64,000 nucleotides of DNA from Diphasiastrum complanatum (Eukaryota; Streptophyta; Lycopodiopsida; Lycopodiales; Lycopodiaceae). The stretch covers positions 46,697,079 through 46,761,078 of the forward strand of contig CM055096.1 of the NCBI GenBank assembly GCA_029204225.1, read 5' to 3'. The notes beneath the pieces were generated by a model. That model ran no database searches, was not told the origin of the DNA, and saw only the letters and a program-made list of their open reading frames with translations. The translations under genes and the position numbers were made by a program. Below, piece by piece: positions 24,052-33,120 of the stretch. Within the stretch, counting starts at the first letter, position 1, and each line of letters begins with the position of its first letter.

Positions 24052-24565
24052 TGTTAGATTTTTTATGCTCAGCCTTCACAAATCTTTCAAGTAATGAGCA
24101 TCCTAAAAACCGAAGGCCGACTACATGTTTTGGACCTTCGCATTTTTTACCTTTGAGATTTTTGTGCCTTAATCGTTTTTTAGGCACCTTCGTCTTTTTC
24201 GCCTTTTTCGCACCTTCGTGAAACAGATGACATAGTGGCCAGAATGCCTTAGAATCCATTTCAGGCCCACCTTCGTCTTTTTCGCATTTTTCCTGCCTTC
24301 GGCACCTTTGGGATCTACATACTTTCAGTCTAAGGGCACTTTCGGATTTTTTGGGTTTTTCAATAGCGGCGGACCGACGTCGCCAACTTATCATCAACCC
24401 TAAAAACAGTTGGACAGCCAAATATCCCAAGGGCGGTTACCAAGTTTGTACATATACAAAGACTGGCATAAATAGCATTCAATGCCAGTAAGATATTTTT
24501 TGAAAACACTTGTAGATATATACTAGCTGAATCAGGCTATGTAAGAGTATTTTTTTCTCAAATTT
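24052..24565 (+). repeat. Copia 3' LTR, right end truncated
   Basis: Starts TGTTAGATTTTTT after the purine tract. From about 24180 it matches a second LTR copy at 29.67-30.03 kb, including the phrase GCGGCGGACCGACGTC, but stops matching after GCTATGTAAGAGT, where the other copy continues to its PBS. The 3' end is therefore lost. Confidence 0.85.
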
Positions 24566-24641
24566 TTCTTACACATGGACCAATCAAAACACTCAAATTT
24601 GAAATCTACGTAATGTAACTTTTTGAGTCCACATTTTGATT

Positions 24642-24727
24642 CCATAGTAAACATGGCATAACTTTTTAGTGGTAAGTCCGAATTCCATAGTAAACATGGC
24701 ATAACTTTTTAGTGGTAAGTCCGAATT
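24642..24727. repeat. 43-bp tandem duplication
   Basis: Two exact copies of a 43-bp unit beginning CCATAGTAAACATGGC (24642-24684, 24685-24727). They lie between the copia LTR and the last recognised exon of the H3-Ulp1 gene, perhaps within an intron. Confidence 0.9.
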
Positions 24728-24936
24728 TAGCAAAGTTTGGTGCATTAGAAAGCGCTCAACAAGGGCTTTCCAATGATATGTTACATGGCATACTTTTGAG
24801 CTACGATTAAAAAGTTATGGCAAGTCAAAAGTATTAGTGCTATAATATTTTAATAATAAAAAAGGCATCTTGCACTAATTCTTAAAGGGTCTTTTTGGAA
24901 CTCAAAACTCCTCTAATGGAACATTGAAAAAAATAC

Positions 24937-26503
24937 CTCACGGATACTAGCATCTGGAGGCTGCACCATATAGCAATCCAAGAACGATTTAACATTCCAG
25001 ATTGAATACCATCCGCAGCTGAAAGCATCGTCTTGTTGCGAAGACTGAGAAATCACAACAAAAAATTGTTAAATTATAATTCAATATAATTCTAAACTCC
25101 ATGCCATCATGCAAATAAAATACGTAAAAAGATTCTTTTTAGCTTTGCATCAACAACCTCTATGTTGGTATTTAAATCAGCCCATCCGGCCTGGGCAATA
25201 GCTCCACCATCCTTTTGTACATGGATTTAATTATGGAATGGGTGGCATGCAAAGAATTCATTGTCATGCACACAGGTGTGCAACTTCCAATCGAATCCAC
25301 TTTCATGGATATGATGTGCACACTCCAATGTTTGCTGCCTAAAAATGACAAGCAATGAATTACTAGAATCTATAAGAGTTTTCAAAAGACAAATCTTACA
25401 GAAAACAAATATTACAAGAAGAAGCTATCTTACTTTGAACAATATGGGATGATGAACATTGATGCCTCCTTGCTAGTGTGCCTAAAGAGCCTTATGGCTT
25501 TCCTGTCTTTATTCAACAGATGCCCAAAAAATGGAGATACAACAAAAATCTCCTTCGTGATTGTATATGTATATTTATGTACATAGTATGCACAAGCAGG
25601 TTCAACTACTGTGTCTGAGATATGTGAGGTCTTCTCTTTTAGCTCCCTACAATGCGGGTCTTTGATATGCATTGCAAAATTAATATCATCTATACAAAAC
25701 ATAAACTCTCCTCTGAGATCATCTATTTTCTTGGCTATATACAAGTCAAAATCAATGTACCTCTCAGAATCAAAAAATGTGTCTTTAGGTTCATTGGGAA
25801 GTCTGATGTGCAACTCTTTATCAGTTGCATCAACATCAGAAACAATCATGTCCACCACTGTATTTAGGTCATCTACATGTATAGAAGGAGAATCGTGCAG
25901 TTGAAGATCAGGGGTTAGGGGAGGACTCTCAACCAATGGAATTGCGGACGCACTAGCCAGATCTTTTCTAATGGGAGGAGGTGAGGGTGAAGAGCTGGGA
26001 GACCTGGTCTTGGGTTGTGAACACTTGGGTTGTGCTTGCTTTCTCTTTTTTCGGGGTGGGACAGGCCCCCTTTCAAGAGGAACTTGCCTCTGTGTGAAGC
26101 CAGGCTTAAAAATGTTGTCATAGGTGTTTCGTAGCCTCATGACAAGAAGCATGTCCTTGGACATCAGTGTCACCCTCTTGCCATGAATGGAGCACAGCAT
26201 CGAATCCTCAAACAATTTTGTCTGGAAGTCCTTGTATGCAGTATGGAGTGCCTCCAATGCGTTGATATTCCACCTCACTGCATAGGGCAGATGGGTGGTC
26301 ATATCTTGTGTAACTTCCCTCACAGCCCGGTAGAAGGCTGCTTTCGGGATCAAAAGTTTGCTGCTCCTCTGCAAGGTCCTGATGTCCCTCAACCACGGAC
26401 GGCGAGGTCTTCCGTGTCTTTGAGGATGTACGGGTTCAAAATTCTGGGAACGGGACGGTTGAACAAAACTGGTAAGCCTAGCGGTTTGCTTCTTCCGAGC
26501 CAT
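24937..26503 (-). pseudogene. Histone H3 (CENH3-like)-Ulp1 protease fusion, three exons seen
   Basis: Exon 1 (26503-25434) starts MARKKQTARL. Residues about 36-126 are a histone H3 fold: LRDIRTLQRSSKLLIP, FYRAVREVTQD, RWNINALEAL, LFEDSMLCSIHGKRVTLM, KD, RLR. LLIP, the RW, SMLC and RVTLM.KD, plus a loop 1 four residues longer than canonical H3, are centromeric-H3 features. A Pro/Ser linker with PPRKKRKQ (likely nuclear signal) follows. From about residue 300 it matches Ulp1/C48 cysteine proteases: ISDTVVEP, VVSPFFGHLL, MFIIPYC. Exon 2 (from 25334, GCAG acceptor) supplies catalytic HW (25330-25325) and NSLH at the usual DSLH site; exon 3 (25044-24937) supplies QQDDAFSCGWY with catalytic Cys (25017-25015). 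Phases fit except one likely frameshift near 25225. The 3' end is not found. TATA box at 26832-26839. Confidence 0.8.
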
Positions 26504-26564
26504 TGAGGCCGGATATCTATACCACGTGATGACAAAGATACAACAGAAGAGAGAGCTAGATTAT

Positions 26565-26752
26565 CTCGCGTGATGGTGACACTGAGAACTCTGAGGGTGA
26601 TATCGCTACGACGCGAGCGAGTGGCAAAGTCAGGCGGGGAGAGGCAGGGGCTCGCGTGATGGCGATACTGAGAAAGTCAGGCTGATATCGCTACGACGCG
26701 AGAGGGTGTAAGGAACAGGCCTGGGGTTGAGGTCGCTCGCGTGATGGCGATA
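26565..26752. repeat. Five copies of 17-bp CTCGCG motif, alternating orientation
   Basis: CTCGCGTGATGGCGATA or its reverse complement occurs at 26565-26581 (variant), 26601-26617 (inverted), 26651-26667, 26686-26702 (inverted) and 26736-26752. Neighbouring inverted pairs are 18-20 bp apart and could form hairpins. All lie in the presumed 5' leader of the H3-Ulp1 gene. Two more copies sit at 27384 and 27434. Confidence 0.9.
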
Positions 26753-26831
26753 TCACGAATGCAAGTCATATGGAAGCAATCAAACGTGAAAGCAAATTAT
26801 GCGAAAACCTGTACAATCCCCGAGAATGGAC

Positions 26832-26839
26832 TTATATAG
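26832..26839 (-). promoter_or_regulatory. TATA box of H3-Ulp1 gene
   Basis: The minus strand reads CTCTATATAAG, about 330 bp upstream of the ATG at 26503; transcription would start near 26800. Confidence 0.65.
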
Positions 26840-26849
26840 AGGAGAAAAG

Positions 26850-27215
26850 TTGGCACGTGTGAATACCAACGACACGTGGCCCAATCAGTAACTGACATGT
26901 GGAACCACATGTCTGTATACGCACGTGTGAAACTGCATGTATGGATCAGCACATGTGGGATCCCATGTGGGGACACATGGCCGAATGGGATCAGTGACAT
27001 GTGTTCTCGCACGTATAAGCTCGCACATGTGGTCATGTGGCCCAATCAGTACCTGACGTGTGGGACCACATGTCTGTATCCGCAAGTGTGAAACTTGCAT
27101 GGTCGAATGGTTTGGTGACGTGTGTTCTAGCACGTGTTAGCTCGCACGTGTGGGCACATGGCCGAATGGCAGATTGATGCGTATTGTATCACGTGTGATC
27201 TCGCACGTGTGGACA
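26850..27215. promoter_or_regulatory. Dense CACGTG/CACATG array between divergent TATA boxes
   Basis: More than 20 G-box/E-box-like words (CACGTG, CACATG, ACGTGTG) in 365 bp. They belong to longer direct repeats: GTGGCCCAATCAGTA(A/C)CTGAC at about 26877 and 27039; and ATGGCCGAATGG...TCGCACGT...GCTCGCAC at about 26983, 27100 and 27157. TATA boxes facing away on both sides suggest a bidirectional promoter or a subterminal repeat region of the transposon. Confidence 0.75.
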
Positions 27216-27286
27216 GTAATATTACGTGCCATAGATCTGATCCGTTGTTGGATCGACGCGTGTACGGCTTGGATATGGGTTTCAGC

Positions 27287-27294
27287 TATATAAA
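27287..27294 (+). promoter_or_regulatory. TATA box facing right
   Basis: GCTATATAAATG, followed 60-90 bp later by a possible leader with an intron-like TTTCTTTGCAG (27373-27383). Its gene is missing, replaced by copia sequence from about 27456. Confidence 0.5.
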
Positions 27295-27383
27295 TGTTGT
27301 TTGATCAGTTAAAACTTTTGGCTAAGTTTTGGATTTTCACTCCCTGTAGCTCTTGGTGTGTCAACACTACTATTTCTTTGCAG

Positions 27384-27450
27384 TATCGCCACCACGCGAG
27401 AATTTTTCACAGTTTCTAGACAATCTTGGATCCCTCGCGTCGTTCCGATA
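27384..27450. repeat. Two further CTCGCG motif copies
   Basis: TATCGCCACCACGCGAG (27384-27400, inverted) and CTCGCGTCGTTCCGATA (27434-27450), related to the motif at 26565-26752 but beyond the G-box array. Confidence 0.85.
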
Positions 27451-27455
27451 TCAGA

Positions 27456-28395
27456 GAAGAAGAAGAAGGGTCCAAAGCAATCAAAGCCAGACCAGAAACC
27501 AGCTTAGCAAAAGGAACACTCGAATCCACAGACAAAGAAGAAGCTGTTCTGCAGACACTACAAATGAAACAACCATGAAATACAAGACTGTCGAATACTT
27601 CAAGCAAAGAACAATAGCAAGAGGCAGTCGAATCAAGTGGCAAATGCAGCTGCAGAAGCTCCACAGCCTATTTAAGAAGCAGATCATGATGCCTTCATGA
27701 CCAGCCATAAATCTGCTCTCTGTAAGCAGAATCACAGATCTAGGACACAGAGTAGAATTCAAATGTGATCAGTGTAAAGTAGTTGATAGGACAGGCAAGA
27801 TCCTAGCACTCGAAAAGAGGCATGGATACTTGTACAAATTGAGTCATTGCTTTTCTGCCTCTAGTCAGGTTCTCAATACTTCAATCCATTCAAATAAAGG
27901 TTTACTTTGGCATTATAGACTTGGTCATTTAAATCATGCTATTGTACAACGAATGTCTAGACAATCTATTGTTCTTGATCTCAACTATCCTCGCGAAAGA
28001 GTCGAATTACCAGTCTGTCAAGACTGTCTAGTTGGTAAACAAACTAGGAAATCTTTTAAATCAAGCCATCAACACATTGATAGAGGATTGCTAGATGTTG
28101 TACATTTAGATATTTGTGGCCCGATGAAAAATCCTTTGCTGAAGGATGCCAAGTATTTTATAACCTTTATTGATGAATTTTCCAGAAGGACCATGGTGTA
28201 TTTTATAAAGAAGAAATCAGAATCCTTCAACTGCTTCAGAATTTTCAAGGAGCGTGCAGAGAAGGAGACTGGAAGGACGATCAAGGCCCTCTCAGGTCAG
28301 ACAACGGTGGAGAATATATCAGTGTCAATGCACACAACAGATTTTGTGCATTGCTTAGTCTGAAGATCAAGGCATTCACGGATCCAGATTAAGAG
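27456..28395 (+). pseudogene. Copia gag end and integrase fragment
   Basis: Begins with a degenerate zinc knuckle (KKLFCRHYK...NHEIQDC), a remnant of the protease (NLLSVS), then GLLWHYRLGHLNHAIVQRM, CQDCLVGKQTRKSF, HLDICGPM, KYFITFIDEFSRRTMVYF, the pre-integrase and integrase core start. At about 28360 it jumps straight to the last residues of RNase H (LKIKAFTDPD), so RT is deleted. It is truncated on the left against the candidate transposon. Confidence 0.85.
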
Positions 28396-28399
28396 CGGG

Positions 28400-29300
28400 T
28401 GTTGGATTTATTTCCTCTAGTCACCTAAATCCCATTTAATCTGCCTCCATTCATGTTGTATATTTACTCGCGTTGTCGCGCAGTCTGCATATTAACATGC
28501 AAATTCTCATAGGCGATGAAAAGACGAAAAGCAAAGGCTGACGTCACACCCTCTTCACGCCCATGCAGTTGCGCTAACAGACTGGACAACGACTGCAGCC
28601 ACCCACGATCTCCTACAGACAGCACATCCACCTTGTACTTTCTTCATCTGCACACCTGTAACATTATGTATATATTGAATACCATTTTGCATATTCATCA
28701 GTGAAGAAGTTCGTGAGCAAGAGAGAATGAAGAAGAGAAGCTTATTAGAGATAGACAAAAGTAGATGCTCTGTGCATTGATTCTTTAATTTGTCAGCAAT
28801 AAGGTTTCATTCCTTTTACAGTTTGAATAAGCTTCACAGGGCACGCGGTTTCGTCCGCTACTGTCTTGTGCTCTACCGCGTTATTGACATGTATACTTGA
28901 TATACTTAATCTGATACAGCTCTTTGTTTTGCGTTCAGACTTGTGTTAATATTGTTATGCTTATTATTCATTCTGTCTGATCTTTCTAGTTGCTCTTTCT
29001 GGTAATCTGTTTTTAGCTCGACTAATATTTAGTCTTGTCTTTTGCGAATAATTTGTGACTGATTATCAGTCGAGTTGTGTCTAGCTCTTCGCGAATCATT
29101 CACGACAATAATTTGCCTTGCTATACGCGACAAATTATTCTTTTGGCGCTTTGTTTATTGATGTTTGGCTACGTACTGAGAAAAAAATTTCGGTTTTGTC
29201 AAAAAAAAAATTACGGTTGCCCACAATCCTTCAAGAGCACCCAAATGCACCATATAGATAGCTGCTAAAAACATTTACCGTAAAACTTCTTAATTCCCTA
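28400..29300 (+). repeat. Copia 3' LTR, right end uncertain
   Basis: After AAGAGCGGG, a degenerate polypurine tract, the LTR starts TGTTGGATTT. I found no second copy in the window, so the end is a guess from where the sequence changes character. Confidence 0.45.
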
Positions 29301-29416
29301 TGGTTCCTGCAATTTCTCCCGAGCACCAAAACATTTCATGAATTTCAAATTTTATAGAATCCAGTATGTTAAAAAATTTTACAACCCTTTATTCTAAGTA
29401 GTTAAATTCGATTTTG

Positions 29417-29560
<144 letters not shown>

Positions 29561-29671
29561 ATGATCACTAACTCTAAGGAGTCAGCTAAATGCTGATCTT
29601 CTGATCTCCTCTTGTAGGAGCAGCGAAATTACTCTTGACAGAGTGAGGTCCTCCTGGGTAGAAATTGCAGA

Positions 29672-30317
29672 CACCTTCGCCTATTTCTCATTTTTTGCAC
29701 CTTCGCAAAAAAGATGACACAGTGGCCAAACGCCTTAGAATCCATTTCAGGCCCACCTTCGTCTTTTTTGCATTTTTTCTGCCTTCGCTCTAGAGGCACC
29801 TTCGGGATTTACATACTTTTAATCTAAGGGCACCTTCAGGTTTTTCGGGTTTTTTATTAGCGGCGGACCGACGTCACCAACTTATCATCAACTCTAAAAA
29901 CAACTGGACAGCCAAATATCCCAAGGGCGGTTACCAACTTTGTACATATACAAGGACTGGGATAAATAACAGTCAATGCTCGTAAGATATTTTTTGAAGA
30001 CACTTGTTAATATATACTAGCTGAATCAAGCTATGTAAGAGTTAATCAAAGTGTTGGTTGAACAACGATTAGAGTTCTTCTGTAGCCAGAGTTGTCACGC
30101 TCAGCAAACTGAAGTTATTACTTCCAAGCCATTATACTCACTGTTGATATTAATCAGAGTGCAATTTTTGTTTCACTACTATATTGTTCATTTGCGCAAT
30201 TCTGTATGAATCATTCTTCTTGAATATTTTTGCTGCTAACTGTTGCGTTTCCGTTCCTACATGCCTATGCTCAAAGCTTCGAGCTTCCGCTGCCGGTCAT
30301 TCCCATGTTTTATGACA
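29672..30317 (+). repeat. Copia 5' LTR, left end truncated
   Basis: Matches the LTR at 24.18-24.56 kb and continues beyond it to GACA at 30317, immediately before a primer-binding site. It belongs to the same copia family as the 21.9-24.6 kb fragment. Confidence 0.85.
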
Positions 30318-30330
30318 TGGTATCAGAGCG
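30318..30330 (+). other. Primer-binding site
   Basis: TGGTATCAGAGCG immediately after the LTR; tRNA-iMet type. Confidence 0.9.
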
Positions 30331-30460
30331 GGCATTTCAGTAATCTTCATTTCTACTGCGGATTATCAGTCTTGTTTCTACCAAGACGTCTCTCTAGCAA
30401 ACACGCAACCAACAGTATTCCGACAATCGTTGTTTCTACTAACGATCTCGTTCAACCAAA

Positions 30461-30840
30461 ATGGATCCATCATCTAGTTCATCTCTTATTGACAAACTTG
30501 ATGGAGATAACTACCATTCTGGAAATTCACGATGAAGGTTATACTTCTAGCCAAAGAACTGTGGGACATCATTGATGGCACAAAGCTCAAACCAAAAGGA
30601 GATACAGCCAGCATTACCAAGTGGAGACTGAGAGATGACAAAGCATTTGCCATGATCACCTTGAACATCAAGGATACTCAGATCAACCACATACGTGCTG
30701 CTCAGACCGCTAAGGATGCATGACATATCCTAGCAACTCTCTACAACATCAGGGATGTTACTTCTAAGTTACACTTGAGGAAGAAATTCTTTCGAGTCAT
30801 ATTAACACGTTAAAAAATCTTATGGAGCAGATGACTGGAA
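30461..30840 (+). pseudogene. Copia gag, N-terminal remnant
   Basis: From ATG 30461: SSSSSLIDKLDGDNYHS, then after a frame change KVILLAKELWDIIDGTKLKPKGD, WRLRDDKAFAMITLNI and, past another stop, TLYNIRDVTSKLHLRKK: a UBN2-type copia gag. The match fades at about 30840-30900, where AT-rich sequence begins. Confidence 0.85.
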
Positions 30841-30899
30841 CTGGCTCAGTCATAGAAGATACCGATGCACTCATGACTCTATTATCGAGTCTACTTGCC

Positions 30900-31433
30900 T
30901 TGCCATTATTGTGGTGTTTTGAGATATGTAAATTTTTTATATGAGAAACGATCATTTAGTAAAAATGGAAAACTCTTTAGTAATTTTCTAACTTTAAAAG
31001 TAATCATTATTGTTTTTATATTTATCATGTCCAAACTTAGAATCAGTAGTCACAAAATTATGCATAATTTTTAAAAGAATATACTCACAATTTTGATCGG
31101 TTTTCAAAAGTAACAACAAATTTTAATATCACAATTTATTGTATATGAATTGATGAAAGTAGGGATAAATTTTATCACTCTCAATTTCACGGTTAAATTC
31201 ACAAAAATAGTCAAAATTTGTGTAATTAAACACTCACAATATCATAATTTGTATTAACAAATTTCATTATAAATATTCACGAGTAACTAGAAATATCATG
31301 ATTAAGTACTCACTAATTTCATAATTTAATATGATTAATGAAATTCACATTCAATATAAAAAAAATTCACAATTTTAGCATTTAGAAAATTGCTATTTTT
31401 TATTCACAATTGCACTATTAAAAATATGTCGCG
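30900..31433. other. AT-rich intergenic DNA
   Basis: No gene. Recurrent TCACAATTT/ATTCAC words lead into the minisatellite, suggesting it is a diverged extension of the same array. Confidence 0.45.
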
Positions 31434-31640
31434 ATCAAAGTATTCAGAGTATGACAATCAATATTCAGAGTGTCATGATCGGTATTTAAAGTGTCACGAT
31501 CAGTATTCAGAGTATCACGATCAGTATTCAGAGTTTCACGATCGATATTCAAAGTATCACAATCAATACTTAGAGTTTCAAGATCAATGTTCAGATAGAT
31601 ATTCACGATCATTATTCAGAGTATTCACGTTTTAGTATTC
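31434..31640. repeat. 21-bp minisatellite
   Basis: About nine imperfect copies of a 21-bp unit resembling CACGATCAGTATTCAGAGT plus two bases. Because 21 is divisible by three, both strands stay open (a YSEYHDQ-like repeat on plus), which is not evidence of a gene. Degenerate copies continue to about 31700. Confidence 0.92.
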
Positions 31641-31699
31641 ACAATATTTATGTCTCAATATTCACGATATTCAGTTTTCAGTATTCACATCTCAATCCA

Positions 31700-33062
31700 T
31701 CAACTCCTCATCCAACTTGCAAAAAGTTGAAACGCCTGATTTTCAAGTTAAAATAATAAGCAACAAATGAGCACCACTTGTGTGAGAGAGAAAAAACAGC
31801 CATCTATACATGCTATTTTTGAAATACAACACCGACGAGCCTAATTTGAATATGAAACAAGGTCATTTGTTCTTGCATGGCATGTCGACACAACAAATAA
31901 TACAAAGAAAAAGTAGCCCCTGAAATGAGGACAACCTCCAACAAGAATCTTAAATCTCTAAACGATTGCACATACAAACCATTGAAGAAAGGACTACGAA
32001 GTTGATAATAAATATAGCTAGACAAAATATGAAATTTGGTCCTTAGTTGTTACATGCACACTAAGATCAAGAGTAAAAGAAGCATTACCCTGAGAAGAGC
32101 ATGAATTACTATGCTCATGAATTATCCAAGGCACACCAAGCACCTGTAACTCTTCAATCTTGATACGCACTTTTGTAAATAAAGTAGTTTGCCTTTAAAC
32201 AGAAATGCCACAAATAACTAGCAATGCTTACAAATAGCCTAATCAGTAGCAAAATGGATGCTTCAAATGCATAATTGAATAAAAAACAACAGGAAAGAAA
32301 ATTGCAAGAAACAACAAAAACCCTAAAGATAAAAGCCTATATCAGACGAATGCCGATACCAACAGCACGAGGTCCACAATTAGCAAGCATTTCCATTCAA
32401 GTGAAGGAAAGCAAGCCAAAGCGTGAAGATCATACAAAAGAAAACCCTTGGAAAAAATGCCAAGTGCAGAGATAGACAAATGCCTATGTCCCTCCAAAAC
32501 TATAGAAGAAAAGCTCAATGATGACTTGTGCCAATCTTCACATTGGATCAACACCCTTCTTGTACTTTTACTGGCCTGCAAACATAAGAGGATTGGATTT
32601 TTTCTAAAGTTTTTATTCTTGCATGTGTGTGTGTGTGTGTGTGTGAACAAACTTTCAAGCTAGTACTATTGTTGTGTGTACAAACTATTGCGTCTGTCAT
32701 CTATTTAAAAGAAACTACATGAACATCACGTAGTAGCAACAATAGCCAAAATTGGGCAGCAGTGAGGATGGCAAGAAGACATCAATGTAGAGTGCACAAA
32801 CAATTTCTTGTTTCTCATAGTGCCCACTGATGATCCTTCTTTCGCCGCATGCAAGGAGCAAGTGAGTGCCCCGGCCGTGCTACGTGGGATGCAAAATAAC
32901 AACGATAGGTACGGCTGCCTCTCATTATCATGCTTTTTCTACCCAAGAGGAATGCGAAAATGAACCATTATGAAATGCTTTTCCTAATTCGCATGCAGAC
33001 TACATGCATTTTTTACATGCAACCTATGAAATTTCTCTCATGCAAGTCAAGGACAATCATGC
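31700..33062. other. Intergenic; contains (TG)n at 32624-32645
   Basis: No recognised gene. Open frames at 32275-32475 (plus) and 32342-32650 (minus) lack domains. A short (TG)n tract is present. Confidence 0.45.
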
Positions 33063-33120
33063 TTTGTGGGAGGCCCCAAATAATGTGCATGCATGCACAT
33101 TATTTGAGACCTCCCACAAA
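33063..33120. repeat. 58-bp near-perfect palindrome
   Basis: Left arm 33063-33091 and right arm 33092-33120 are reverse complements at 26 or 27 of 29 positions, with no spacer (TTTGTGGGAGG... meeting at GCATGCATGC). It could extrude a cruciform or transcribe to a hairpin. No flanking coding sequence. Confidence 0.9.

Larger units (their letters stand above)
18464..27455. mobile_element. Candidate novel DNA transposon with histone-H3/Ulp1 gene
   Basis: This segment holds a transposase-like gene (plus), two minus-strand genes of unknown function, a histone H3-Ulp1 fusion gene (minus) and a divergent promoter with subterminal-style repeats. No host gene lies between them. It is interrupted at about 21.94-24.57 kb by a copia fragment. 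The left end abuts chromovirus A and the right end abuts a copia gag fragment at about 27456, so neither terminal inverted repeat nor a target duplication can be shown. Treating the genes as one element is inference from gene content and clustering. Without the copia fragment it would be about 6.4 kb. Confidence 0.5.

Noticed and set aside
25430-26503. Ordinary host histone H3 gene
   Set aside because: The fold is far diverged, the tail lacks K9 and K27 contexts, and the frame continues into a protease domain.
31390-31635. Repeat protein gene
   Set aside because: Open only because the 21-bp repeat unit is a multiple of three; both strands are open and no promoter or splice context is seen.
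31434-31640. CRISPR-like array
   Set aside because: Units are contiguous with no unique spacers, and the context is a plant genome.
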